Below the pieces are notes generated by a model. That model ran no database searches, was not told the DNA's origin, and saw only the letters and a program-made list of their open reading frames with translations. The position numbers and the translations under genes are program-made. A stretch of 48,120 nucleotides of DNA from Rufibacter sediminis (GTDB taxonomy: Bacteria > Bacteroidota > Bacteroidia > Cytophagales > Hymenobacteraceae): NCBI RefSeq assembly GCF_014269285.1, contig NZ_JACOAF010000058.1:282221-330340 (forward strand), written 5' to 3'. This document shows positions 1-8,024 of this stretch, piece after piece; position 1 is the stretch's first letter, and each line of letters opens with the position of its first letter.

Positions 1-779
1 TGGCGGCAAACTTTGGCCAGCCGCTCCTGGTTCTGGGCGTAGGGGAGCAGGTACTTTTCCCTGAACTCCTTGGAGGAAGTGTTCACCCAGATGGTTTTGC
101 CGGTCTCCTTGTCCTGCAGCGGTATAATGCCCAGTTTGGGGAAATCCTTCTCGCGCTTGTCCATGAGCTGCAGCACAATGAGATCATGTTTCTTGGCCAG
201 CATGATGAGCTCGCGTTCGTAGTTCAGGTCAATGAAGTCGGAGATGAGGATGATGATGCTTTTGCGCTTCACCACGTTCAGGCAGAGCTTGATGCCCGCG
301 CCAATGTTAGTTTTCAAAGACTGCGGCTGCAACACGGCCAGGGTTTTGATGAGGCTGTACGCGTGCTCATTGCCTTTGCCGGGCTTCAGGTAGCGTTCCT
401 TGCCATCGCTGAAGCAGATCATGCCCAACTGACTTCCCTGTTTTAAGGCCGATAACGCCAAAATGCCCCCAATCTCCTTCCCAATGTCCATCTTCTGCGA
501 GCCTGGCGTGCCTAAGGAATGGGAACCGCTTACGTCCAGCAGCAGGAACACGTTCTGTTCTTTCTCCTCGCGGTACGTCTTCACGAAGGTGCCGTGGCCT
601 TTGGCCGATACGTTCCAGTCAATAGACCGCACGTCATCGCCGTACTGGTAGGCGCGTACGTCATCGAACTCCAGCCCAGAGCTTTTAAACACCGACTTGA
701 AGTCGCCCTGCATCTGGGCGTCAATTGCCTTTCTGATCTGTATCTCGTACTTTCGTAGCTTCCTGACCAAGTCTTTCAT
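1..779 (-). CDS. DUF58 domain protein (MoxR-associated, vWA-like), C-terminus cut by window edge
   Basis: The minus-strand frame is open from ATG at 779 to the window edge, giving 259 codons with no stop, so the gene is partial. The protein starts MKDLVRKLRKYEIQIRK and then shows the DUF58 signature: GLEFDDVRAYQYGDDVRSID around residues 35-54 followed by WNVSAK, and a von Willebrand A-like fold with the metal-site start LLLDVSGSHS near residue 80. DUF58 proteins sit with MoxR AAA+ ATPases and BatA/BatB-type vWA proteins and are thought to help assemble or mature envelope proteins. The exact role is unknown. The expected MoxR gene would lie outside the window. The start lies 52 bases from the divergent DUF4296 gene. 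Family assignment is secure from the motifs; function is family-level only. Confidence 0.88.
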   Translation of the reverse strand, partial: MKDLVRKLRKYEIQIRKAIDAQMQGDFKSVFKSSGLEFDDVRAYQYGDDVRSIDWNVSAKGHGTFVKTYREEKEQNVFLLLDVSGSHSLGTPGSQKMDIGKEIGGILALSALKQGSQLGMICFSDGKERYLKPGKGNEHAYSLIKTLAVLQPQSLKTNIGAGIKLCLNVVKRKSIIILISDFIDLNYERELIMLAKKHDLIVLQLMDKREKDFPKLGIIPLQDKETGKTIWVNTSSKEFREKYLLPYAQNQERLAKVCR

Positions 780-831
780 ACCTGTTGAGGTTGGTACAGC
801 GTTAAAATTACCCAAACTTACGAACAACCGC

Positions 832-1311
832 GTGAAAAAACGTTTGTGCCTGCTTTTCCTGCCTTTCACCTTCCTGGCCTGCACCCCGGAGGGAGAGAAA
901 CCAGCCGATCTGATTTCTGAGGAGAAAATGGCCCGGATCATGATAGACGTTCACCTCACCGAGGCCGCCATCAGCCGTACCGTTCACCATTATGACTCTT
1001 CGCGGGTAGCCTACCGCGAGGCCCACAAGCGTATCTTACAACGCCAGGGCGTCTCAGACAGTGCCTTCAAGCACAGCTATGACTATTATCTGGCCACGCC
1101 GGCCACCATGGACAAGATCTACGAGGTCATCTTAGACAGCCTGAGTGCCCGCGAAGCCAAATTGACCGCCCAGACGGCTACCTCAGATTCTACCGTGGCT
1201 CCTTTGACGGTAGCGCGAGATACGGCAAATACCCGCCGGATCACCAGATTGAAGCGCATGCGTTCTGATTCTCTGAAATCGAGGAGAGAGGAACCTAAAA
1301 TGATCAGATAA
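832..1311 (+). CDS. DUF4296 domain lipoprotein
   Basis: This is a protein of about 159 residues. I place the start at GTG 832 because it gives a compact signal peptide, VKKRLCLLFLPFTFLAC, with a lipobox cysteine. The frame runs upstream to 697, but that part overlaps the divergent DUF58 gene and does not look like protein. After the cysteine comes the DUF4296 pattern: ISEEKMARIMIDVHLTEA, then a helical region with YREAHKRILQRQGVSDSAF. The C-terminal 40 residues are charged and low in complexity. The protein is probably tethered to a membrane facing the periplasm. DUF4296 is almost confined to Bacteroidota and has no known function. Its 3' end overlaps csaA on the opposite strand by 8 bases. 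Confidence 0.82.
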   Translation: MKKRLCLLFLPFTFLACTPEGEKPADLISEEKMARIMIDVHLTEAAISRTVHHYDSSRVAYREAHKRILQRQGVSDSAFKHSYDYYLATPATMDKIYEVILDSLSAREAKLTAQTATSDSTVAPLTVARDTANTRRITRLKRMRSDSLKSRREEPKMIR

Positions 1312-1642
1312 GTCGTTTCCCGTTGGGCACCTGAGCCTGCGGCTGCGCCAGCACAATGTTTCCCGCTTCGTCTTCAAAACCAGTGACCAGCACCTCAGAA
1401 AGCCAGGGGCCAATCTGCTTCTTGGGGAAGTTGGTCACGCAGATCACCTGTCTCCCCACTACTTCTTCTAACGAATACCGGCGCGTAATCTGTGCGCTGG
1501 ATTTTTTTATTCCCAGTTCCCCCAGGTCTACCCAGAGCTTATAGGCCGGTTTACGCGCCTCAGGGAATGCCTCGGCACGTACAATCGTGCCTACCCTCAG
1601 CTCCACGGCCGTAAACTGCTCCCACGTAATCAGGTTTTCCAT
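1304..1642 (-). CDS. csaA: CsaA-type tRNA-binding / export chaperone protein
   Basis: The protein is about 112 residues and consists of one OB-fold tRNA-binding domain of the CsaA family. Family hallmarks are visible in order: VELRVGTIVRAEAFPEARKP, YKLWVDLGELGIKKSSAQIT, VICVTNFPKKQIGPWLSEVL and the C-terminal NGKRLI. Bacillus CsaA is a homodimer of about 110 residues with chaperone activity linked to preprotein export, and it is related to the tRNA-binding domain of MetRS/Arc1p. The start is ambiguous. Two in-frame ATGs (1660 and 1642) each begin the repeated pattern MENL, apparently a small duplication. I chose 1642 because its length fits the family. The gene converges on and overlaps the DUF4296 gene by 8 bases. 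Confidence 0.9.
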   Translation of the reverse strand: MENLITWEQFTAVELRVGTIVRAEAFPEARKPAYKLWVDLGELGIKKSSAQITRRYSLEEVVGRQVICVTNFPKKQIGPWLSEVLVTGFEDEAGNIVLAQPQAQVPNGKRLI

Positions 1643-1801
1643 TGTATTCAGATTTTCCATAGTTAATGGCGGCAAGATAGCGGCTCCGGCCGTAAGGGGC
1701 AAATACGGCTAGATGGTCCGTAGAAACCTCTGGTGAAAGCCCGCGTATCCAAAGAGGCGGTACTTTTATTGAAGCTGCTTCCATCTAGAAACCACCAAAC
1801 T

Positions 1802-3340
1802 ATGAAAAACAACACGGGTACCACTTTATCTGTTTGGCAGCCGGGCGTAGAGATGCCGGTGACCCAGACCCTGAACAGCAACGTCACCGCCGATGTCTGC
1901 GTGGTGGGCGCTGGAATTTCTGGCCTCACCACGGCGTATCTGCTGGCCAAAGAAGGCAAGAAAGTAGTAGTGCTGGAGGCTGGCGAAATCTGCGGCGGCG
2001 AGACCAGCCGCACCACGGCGCACCTTTCCTGGGCGCTGGACGACCGCTATTCTACCCTGATCAAGGTCTTCGGGAAGGCGCAGGCGCTGCTGGCGTACGA
2101 AAGTCACCGCGATGCCATCCATAAAATTGAGCAGATCATCAAAGACGAAAACATCCAGTGTGATTTTCAGTATCTGCCGGGCTACCTGTTTCTGGGCGCC
2201 ACAGACACTGAGGACCAGCTGGATCAGGAACTGGCAGCCTGCCGCGAGTTGGGCATCATGGATGTCGTGAAGCTGAAGCAGTGCCCCTTGCCCAGCGTGA
2301 GCGAAGGGCCTTGCCTGGAGTTTCCGCGCCAGGCGCAGTTCCATCCGGTAAAATACCTGTCGGTGTTGAGCCGCTACATTCTGGACCACGGCGGTGAAAT
2401 CTACACCAACAGTCACGTGAAGGAGTTCGATACCGGCCTGGTGAACCGCGCCGTCACCGATGCCGGATTTGCCGTGAGCGCCAATCATCTGGTGGTGTGT
2501 ACCAACACGCCCGTGAACGACCAGGTGACCATGCACACCAAACAAGCCCCGTACCGCACCTACGTGATCGGGGCCCGGGTACCCAAAGGAACTATCCCCA
2601 CGGCGCTGTATTGGGACGATTCTGATCCTTACCACTACGTGCGCCTAGGTACCGTAGCGGGCGAGGAAAACCTGGAATCCGATATCCTGATCGTGGGCGG
2701 CGAGGACCACAAAACCGGCCAGAGCAACGGAGACGAAAGCGAGCGGTTCGATTGTCTCGAGGAGTGGACCCGCAAGAAGTTCCCGATGGTGCAGGACGTG
2801 GTGTTCCGGTGGTCGGGTCAGGTGATGGAGCCTGTGGACTTCATGGCGTTTATCGGCCGAAATCCCGGAGACAGCAAAAATGTGTACATCGCCACCGGCG
2901 ACTCCGGGCACGGCATGACGCACGGCACCATAGCGGGCATTCTGATCACCGACCTCATCTGCGAACGGGTGAACCCCTGGGAGAAACTGTATGACCCGGG
3001 AAGAGTAACCTTCTCTACCGATTCGGCGAAGGAATTCCTGAAGGAAAACCTCAACGTGGCCGGCCAGTACCTGGATTGGGTGAAACCAGGCCAGAAAGAG
3101 AAGGACGCTATTGAGCCGGGTACCGGCGTGGTGGTGCAGAAAGGAGCAGGCAAAGTGGCCGTTTACTGCGATGCCCAAGGCACCCGTCACGAATGCTCAG
3201 CGGTTTGTACGCACCTGGGCTGTATTGTGCACTGGAACAACCTGGAGAACTCCTGGGATTGCCCTTGCCACGGCTCCCGCTTCGACCCCTACGGGAAAGT
3301 GGTGGCCGGACCAGCCTTGAAAGACTTGGAAAAGCTGTAA
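1802..3340 (+). CDS. FAD-dependent oxidoreductase with C-terminal Rieske [2Fe-2S] domain
   Basis: A 512-residue two-domain enzyme. Residues 30-400 form a DAO/PuuB-like flavoprotein. The dinucleotide-binding motif [19 protein letters not shown] is near residue 31, and an FAD-contacting segment, [14 protein letters not shown], near residue 365. The last 80 residues are a Rieske domain with cluster ligands C469, H471, C487 and H490 (motifs CTHLGC and CPCHGS) plus the disulfide pair C474/C489. The arrangement matches the YhfW-like family, whose substrate is not established; oxidation of an amine or amino acid is plausible. The ATG at 1802 is preferred over the in-frame ATG at 1733 because homologous sequence begins only after it. 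The protein has no signal peptide and should be cytoplasmic. It stands alone and is followed by a long perfect hairpin. Confidence 0.9.
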   Translation: MKNNTGTTLSVWQPGVEMPVTQTLNSNVTADVCVVGAGISGLTTAYLLAKEGKKVVVLEAGEICGGETSRTTAHLSWALDDRYSTLIKVFGKAQALLAYESHRDAIHKIEQIIKDENIQCDFQYLPGYLFLGATDTEDQLDQELAACRELGIMDVVKLKQCPLPSVSEGPCLEFPRQAQFHPVKYLSVLSRYILDHGGEIYTNSHVKEFDTGLVNRAVTDAGFAVSANHLVVCTNTPVNDQVTMHTKQAPYRTYVIGARVPKGTIPTALYWDDSDPYHYVRLGTVAGEENLESDILIVGGEDHKTGQSNGDESERFDCLEEWTRKKFPMVQDVVFRWSGQVMEPVDFMAFIGRNPGDSKNVYIATGDSGHGMTHGTIAGILITDLICERVNPWEKLYDPGRVTFSTDSAKEFLKENLNVAGQYLDWVKPGQKEKDAIEPGTGVVVQKGAGKVAVYCDAQGTRHECSAVCTHLGCIVHWNNLENSWDCPCHGSRFDPYGKVVAGPALKDLEKL

Positions 3341-3401
3341 ACTTAATAGTTATCAGTTATTGGTTGTCCGTTGTTAGTTTCTTGTCAACCGTCTGATGAT
3401 G

Positions 3402-3467
3402 AATCGCCTTACATGATAAGAGCTTGGCAGAAGGACATCTGCCAAGCTCTTATCATGTAAGGCGATT
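3402..3467. repeat. Perfect 30-bp inverted repeat (hairpin)
   Basis: Two 30-base arms (3402-3431 and 3438-3467) are exact reverse complements around a 6-base loop. The arms begin AATCGCCTTACATGATAAGA. There is no T-tract directly after the stem, so it is not a textbook intrinsic terminator. It lies between the Rieske oxidoreductase and the convergent DUF922 gene and could still end transcription from both sides. It does not belong to the GTTTT-GGCC palindrome family found elsewhere in the window. Confidence 0.9.
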
Positions 3468-3517
3468 ACGTTTTAAGCATCTTTTACGGAAATCCTCTAA
3501 AAACTGGAAACCGATGA

Positions 3518-4069
3518 CTACTTATACGCTTCTAATTGTTTTAAACGGAGCTCTACGGAGGCAATCCATTCCAGTTGTTGCTCTTTGTCTAGTCCGTGGC
3601 GGCTCTGGGCATCATAGAGGTCTTGCTCTTTGTGCCAGTTGTTGAAAGCTTCGCTGGCGTATCTGTTCAGGTCGGCGGCTCCGTTGTTGCAGGCGTTGGG
3701 GAGCTCGGCCAGCCGCTTGCGCAGGATACGGGCGTGCAGCTCGGTTAAGTCAAAGTGCAGTTGCTCGTGGGCCAGCAGCAGGGTAGAGGTCCTGTTGCGC
3801 GTCCAGGATTCTTTGGGTTTGAAAACCGCATCCACCTTAAACTTGAGCTTGTTGTTCTCGCACTTCACCTTCATCTCCATGTTGGTGGAGGTGAGGGCGT
3901 GGTGCTGGTTCGTGGGCGACGGATCACCGGCGAAATCATCCCAGGTAAGGCGCTTCTGCACCGCCCAGGGAATGTCTGCGCGAACGGAGGCAATCGGTTT
4001 AGAAGTGTTTTCAGGAAAAACGGCCAGAAACAGCGCGCTGATCCAGAGGGGTAAAAACGTAAATGACAT
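3518..4069 (-). CDS. DUF922 family putative zinc metallopeptidase, secreted
   Basis: A 183-residue protein. A short hydrophobic N-terminus (residues 1-18, FTFLPLWISALFLAVF) looks like a signal peptide or anchor. The body matches DUF922, a family annotated as putative secreted Zn-dependent proteases. It contains LTWDDFAGDP near residue 41 and the sequence LLLAHEQLHFDLTELHA, which holds an HExxH site (H101, E102, H105) with a further acidic/His candidate ligand at E110 or H112. The C-terminus is a charged helix. The gene stands alone between a convergent oxidoreductase and a MATE exporter transcribed in the same direction. Neither its substrate nor its activity can be told from sequence. The family call is good; protease activity is inferred from the motif. 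Confidence 0.82.
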   Translation of the reverse strand: MSFTFLPLWISALFLAVFPENTSKPIASVRADIPWAVQKRLTWDDFAGDPSPTNQHHALTSTNMEMKVKCENNKLKFKVDAVFKPKESWTRNRTSTLLLAHEQLHFDLTELHARILRKRLAELPNACNNGAADLNRYASEAFNNWHKEQDLYDAQSRHGLDKEQQLEWIASVELRLKQLEAYK

Positions 4070-4136
4070 AGTTGCTGCGGTAACACACTCCCTGCCAAAA
4101 GGAGTTTCCTCCTATCACAACTAAGTTACAAAAAAA

Positions 4137-5471
4137 TTATTGCGGGCTAAGTCTCCTGAACCGGAAAAACAGCAGCAAAGCCGCAATGGTGAGTCCGGTA
4201 AACAAGCCCAGCCAGATTCCCACTGCACCCAACTCTAACCAGAAGCCCAGCGCAAACCCCAGCGGTAGCGCAATGAGCCAATACGAGAAAAGGGAGATCA
4301 TGCTGGGCACTTTCACGTCTTCAAGGCCGCGCAGGGCGCCTAAGCCCACCACCTGCACGCCATCGGAAAGCTGAAAAATGGCCGCAATAATGAGCAGTTT
4401 AGAGGCCAACGCGTGCACCGAGACATCGTTCACGTAGAACAGCGGGATGAAGTCTTTGCACAGGATGATGAGCGTGGCACTGCTGGCCATGAACAACGCG
4501 CCCAGCACCAGACTGCTGTTACCCGCCACGTGCGCCCCGTACAGATCACCGGAGCCGCGCAACTTGCCCACCCTTATGGTAGCTGCCGCCGAGATGCCGC
4601 TGGCCATCATGTACGTCACCGAGGCCACGTTCAAGGCAATCTGATGCGCCGCCAGGTCGCGGGCACCCACCCAGCCAATCATGACCGCCGAGAAACTGAA
4701 AGCGCCCATTTCAAAGATCATCTGCAGCGAGATTGGAAGCCCGATTTTGAACATGCGGACCATGTGCGTCCAGGAGAGATTTGCCCAGCGCAGGTAGTGG
4801 CGGTACCGTTCAAACCGGCGGGCACGCAGTATAAAAGCAGTCATCATCAGGGCCATGAGCACCCGGGAGATGAGTGTGGCCCAGGCGGCACCGTTCAGGC
4901 CCAGCGCCGGAAACCCTAGCTTTCCGTAGATCATCACGTAATTCAGACCCACATTGGCTACGTTGGCGAAGATGGAGATGAACATGGATTGCTTGGTGAG
5001 GGAAAGCCCTTCGGCGAACTGTTTGAACGCCTGGAACACCATGAGCGGCACCATGGACAGAAACAGGATGTTGACGTACGGAATGGCCAGTTGCACCACT
5101 TCTTCCGGTTGGTTCAGGTAGGCAATGAGCGGCGACAGTCCCCAAAACGCCAGGAACAGCAAAACGCCCACAATCGTGTTCAGGAAAAGTCCGTTCAGCA
5201 GCACCAGCGCAATGCGGGTGTGGTTCTTACGGCCATCGGCGCGGGCCACCAGCGGGGTAATGCTGAAGGAGATGCCCAGGCCAAACACCAGCGTGATGGT
5301 GAAAATGCTGTTCCCCAGCGAAGCGGCGGCTAATTGGGCAGTGCCAATTCGGCCGGCCATGACGCTGTCTGCCACGCTCACTAGAATGTGGCCCAGTTGA
5401 CTGAGCACCACTGGGTACGCCAGCCAAAACGTGTTTTTATAATGTTCGCGGTATTGAGCGGAGAAAATCAC
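4137..5471 (-). CDS. MATE family multidrug/cation efflux transporter
   Basis: A 444-residue integral membrane protein with about 12 hydrophobic segments in two six-helix halves, the usual MATE size. Diagnostic features are LAYPVVLSQLGHILVSVADS in the first helix, QLAAASLGNSIF in the second, and the matching position in the second bundle, with DLAAHQIALNVASVTYM around residue 263. MATE proteins export cationic drugs or metabolites in exchange for Na+ or H+. The substrate is not predictable. The closest assignment is the NorM/YdhE branch. The protein ends in the charged tail FFRFRRLSPQ. On the minus strand, TAGCTTTG at 5494-5501 matches the -10-like Bacteroidota element, but no well-spaced TTTG accompanies it. 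Confidence 0.92.
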   Translation of the reverse strand: MIFSAQYREHYKNTFWLAYPVVLSQLGHILVSVADSVMAGRIGTAQLAAASLGNSIFTITLVFGLGISFSITPLVARADGRKNHTRIALVLLNGLFLNTIVGVLLFLAFWGLSPLIAYLNQPEEVVQLAIPYVNILFLSMVPLMVFQAFKQFAEGLSLTKQSMFISIFANVANVGLNYVMIYGKLGFPALGLNGAAWATLISRVLMALMMTAFILRARRFERYRHYLRWANLSWTHMVRMFKIGLPISLQMIFEMGAFSFSAVMIGWVGARDLAAHQIALNVASVTYMMASGISAAATIRVGKLRGSGDLYGAHVAGNSSLVLGALFMASSATLIILCKDFIPLFYVNDVSVHALASKLLIIAAIFQLSDGVQVVGLGALRGLEDVKVPSMISLFSYWLIALPLGFALGFWLELGAVGIWLGLFTGLTIAALLLFFRFRRLSPQ

Positions 5472-5795
5472 AGGTCCTTTTTTTAAGAGCCCGCAAAGCT
5501 ACAGCTATTTTCCCTTGCCACTACAGACAAATGTCCGTGTTGGTATTTTGCAGCATGAAATCAGCTTTTGCTATCCACTGAGGCCAAAGGTGTAGTTTGG
5601 CTTTGGAGCTGTTTTCTGAAAAGAGGCCCCAAAACAGCATGGAATATAAACTAGAAGATGAGGCGATATTAACGATAGCTTTAGCGGAGGTCAGAAAACA
5701 TGAGCATGTTCAGGTACAGCATTGAGTTAAAGCTGTGGTATGATTTTGAATAGCTAAAGCTTTGTCTTATTAATCGATATGAGGAAGCTCGATGC
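5472..5795. other. Intergenic stretch without a gene; holds one degenerate palindrome
   Basis: About 320 bases separate the start of the MATE gene from the end of the aminotransferase gene. No frame here looks coding. An imperfect copy of the recurrent palindrome (TGTTTTCTGAAAAGAGGCCC) lies at roughly 5600-5640. The rest is AT-rich and shows nothing recognisable. Confidence 0.6.
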
Positions 5796-6890
5796 TTAGG
5801 AGACGAAGGCTTTGAGCCGGAGCAGCGCGCTCTCCAAAACCTCATCCGGTAAGGCGAAGGACATCCGGAGGGCGCCGGGCATGCCCATGTTGGTGGCGGG
5901 AAGCACCTCCAGACCTACCTGATCTTTCAGGGCAGCGGCCCATTCTTCCACCAACTGAAAAGGAGAGGAAGGGTTCTGCGGGGATAATAAACCGTCTACC
6001 TGTAAAGTGAAGTAGTAGCCCGCCTGCGGAACGGTGAATTTAATGCCCGGGAGCTGTTCTAAGGCTTGCTGAACGCGTTCCCGTTTTCCTTCCAACTCAG
6101 TTCTGAACTGTTGCCAGATGCGGTGCCGCTGCTGGGTGACGGCTACGGCCCCCGTCTGGAGAAACGGAGATACCCCGGAGATCAGTTTCCGCTGTAATTC
6201 GGTGGCGGTATGCAGCAGGTGGAACGGGGCAATGAGGTAACCCAGCCGCCAGCCAGACATCGCAAACGACTTAGAGAAGCCGTTTACTACCGCTATTCTA
6301 TCGCGCAGATGTTCAAAGCGTAATGCGCTTGTTACCGGTCCGTGATAGCTTAGTCCGTCATAGATTTCGTCAGAGAGCAAGTGCAGGTTGGGGAACTCCT
6401 CCAGCAGGTGGGCCACCTGTTGCAGTTCCTCCCGGGAGTACACTTTGCCGGTGGGGTTTCCGGGATTCGTAAGAATCAGCAGTTTGGTATTCTGGTTGAT
6501 TTTCGGCCGGATCGCCTCCACATCCAGCGCGTACGCCTGTTCTGGGTTGGCGGGCACGGTGACCAGTTTTCCCCCACTTTGCTGAATCAACTCCGGAAAC
6601 GCAAACCAGTAAGGAGCCAGGGCAATTACTTCGTCTTCGGGCTGCAGCAGGCTTTGCAGGTACAGGTGAATGGCGTGTTTGGCCCCGTGGGTGATCAGAA
6701 TCTGCTCCGCGGGCACGGGAACGCCTTCGTCCTCCAGGTACCGCTGCGCCAGGGCGTACCGCAGATCCGGTAAGCCTTCGTTGGGGCCATAGAACGTTTC
6801 ATGCCGGGCCAACGCTTCCTGCAGGGCTTCTACGGCAGGGTTGGGTGTGTGGAAATGATTAAGGCCTAAATGCAGCGGAATGATGTCCAT
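5796..6890 (-). CDS. PLP-dependent aminotransferase, class I/II
   Basis: A 364-residue fold-type I aminotransferase of the aspartate-aminotransferase superfamily. PLP-site motifs are in order: FYGPNEGLPDLRYALAQRY (residues 33-51), ITHGAKHAI near 66, TNPGNPTGKVYS at 141-152, LSDEIYDGLSY at 172-182, and the Schiff-base lysine K207 in GFSKSFAMSGWRLGY. The family transfers amino groups between an amino acid and 2-oxoglutarate. The substrate is unclear. The gene lies 114 bases downstream of egtD on the same strand, separated by a long inverted repeat. A role beside ergothioneine synthesis is possible but unsupported, since known EgtE enzymes belong to a different PLP subgroup. It ends normally at 5796. 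Confidence 0.9.
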   Translation of the reverse strand: MDIIPLHLGLNHFHTPNPAVEALQEALARHETFYGPNEGLPDLRYALAQRYLEDEGVPVPAEQILITHGAKHAIHLYLQSLLQPEDEVIALAPYWFAFPELIQQSGGKLVTVPANPEQAYALDVEAIRPKINQNTKLLILTNPGNPTGKVYSREELQQVAHLLEEFPNLHLLSDEIYDGLSYHGPVTSALRFEHLRDRIAVVNGFSKSFAMSGWRLGYLIAPFHLLHTATELQRKLISGVSPFLQTGAVAVTQQRHRIWQQFRTELEGKRERVQQALEQLPGIKFTVPQAGYYFTLQVDGLLSPQNPSSPFQLVEEWAAALKDQVGLEVLPATNMGMPGALRMSFALPDEVLESALLRLKAFVS

Positions 6891-6926
6891 CGTCCTTCGT
6901 GTTTAGGATATACTACTGTTTTAAAT

Positions 6927-6997
6927 GTAGGGGCAATCCCTTGTGGTTGCCCTTTGCTGTATTCAATGAAAGGGCAACCACAAGGGATTGCCCCTAC
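6927..6997. repeat. Perfect 29-bp inverted repeat (dispersed-repeat type)
   Basis: Arms 6927-6955 and 6969-6997 are exact reverse complements with a 13-base loop. The arms read GTAGGGGCAATCCCTTGTGG onward. This kind of GTAGGGGC...TTGCCC sequence is a known style of dispersed bacterial palindromic repeat; that is general knowledge, not checked here. It separates the aminotransferase from the egt genes. Confidence 0.9.
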
Positions 6998-7004
6998 TTA
7001 GACA

Positions 7005-8009
7005 TTAGTGAACCGGCCGCAGCAGCACATCGGCGAAGCCGTGGCTGGGATCGGTAAATACGTCCTGTACCTTGAAGCCGCAGTCCTGCGCCATTTCCTC
7101 AACCTGCCGCAACGAAAACTTATAGGAATTCTCGGTGTGGATGGCTTCCCAGGCCTCAAACTGGAAGGTTTGGTTTAAAGCCCCGATGGTGACTTCCTGG
7201 GCTTTCCGGCTGATGAGGAAGCTACGCATGGTGCCTTCCAGCGGATCATACTCGGCGAAATGCTGGAACTCGTCCAGATCGAAATCGGCTTGCAGTTCTT
7301 TGTTGATGCGGTGCAGCAAGTTCAGGTTGAAGGCCGAGGTAACCCCGGCGGCATCATCATACGCTCTCCTGATTTTCTCCGGATCTTTCCGGAGGTCCAG
7401 TCCCAGCAGAAAGGAGTCCTCGGGGTGAAGGCTCTGCCGAAGGGTGCAGAGGAAGTTCTTCGCCTCATCCAAGTCAAAGTTCCCGATGTTGGACCCCAGG
7501 AATAGCACCACCTTGCGCTGGCGTTCGTGCTGGTTGAGCCATTCCAGCCCCTGGAAGTACTCGGCGGCCAGGGCTTTCACCGGCAGGGAAGGCCAGCGGT
7601 GGTGCATGTCTTCCAGCAGCAGGCTGAGTTGGTCCTGCGAGATGTCCAGTGGCACGTACGAAAAATCGGCCTTCATGCCCATCAGTTCAGAAAGCAGCAG
7701 CTTGGTTTTGTAGGCATCGCCGGCGCCCAGATCCACCAACTGGAAAGGCGAGGTCGTGTCCACCGCAAACAGGATCTCCTTCCGCTGCCGGGACAGAATC
7801 TGATGCTCCAGTTTGGTCAGGTAGTACTCCGGCAGCTCCATGATCTGCTGGAAGAGCTGACTTCCTTTGGCGTCATAAAAGAATCTTGATGAAAGCTTTT
7901 TGGGCGATTGGCTCAAGCCTTGCTTTACGTCCTGCGCCAGACCGTTGTCATCTGAAACGCGGGTGGGCAGCAGGTCAATCAGGTTATTCTGGGTAGTAGT
8001 GGAGGTCAT
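7005..8009 (-). CDS. egtD: L-histidine N-alpha-methyltransferase EgtD
   Basis: A 334-residue SAM-dependent methyltransferase that trimethylates histidine to hercynine, the first dedicated step of ergothioneine synthesis. EgtD family features are clear: the N-terminal SSRFFYDAKGSQLFQQIMEL, then PEYYLTKLEHQIL, the SAM-binding LVDLGAGDAYKTKLLL near residue 90, the conserved VVLFLGSNIGNF near residue 165, and a C-terminal substrate-side segment, HTENSYKFSLRQVEEMA. Length fits the family at about 320 residues. The gene follows egtB by only 15 bases on the same strand, so the two form an operon. Downstream is the 29-bp inverted repeat. Confidence 0.95.
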   Translation of the reverse strand: MTSTTTQNNLIDLLPTRVSDDNGLAQDVKQGLSQSPKKLSSRFFYDAKGSQLFQQIMELPEYYLTKLEHQILSRQRKEILFAVDTTSPFQLVDLGAGDAYKTKLLLSELMGMKADFSYVPLDISQDQLSLLLEDMHHRWPSLPVKALAAEYFQGLEWLNQHERQRKVVLFLGSNIGNFDLDEAKNFLCTLRQSLHPEDSFLLGLDLRKDPEKIRRAYDDAAGVTSAFNLNLLHRINKELQADFDLDEFQHFAEYDPLEGTMRSFLISRKAQEVTIGALNQTFQFEAWEAIHTENSYKFSLRQVEEMAQDCGFKVQDVFTDPSHGFADVLLRPVH

Positions 8010-8024
8010 AGGTACGGTGTGGTT

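Noticed and set aside
1826..2635. 269-codon minus-strand frame inside the oxidoreductase gene
   Set aside because: It is the reverse of a GC-rich coding frame; the plus strand has clear FAD and Rieske motifs.
4413..4919. 168-codon plus-strand frame opposite the MATE gene
   Set aside because: His/Arg/Gln-rich shadow sequence; the minus strand encodes a full MATE transporter.
5796..6890. Aminotransferase as the missing EgtE
   Set aside because: Its motifs are those of aspartate-aminotransferase-type class I/II enzymes, not the known EgtE group, and a long inverted repeat separates it from egtD.
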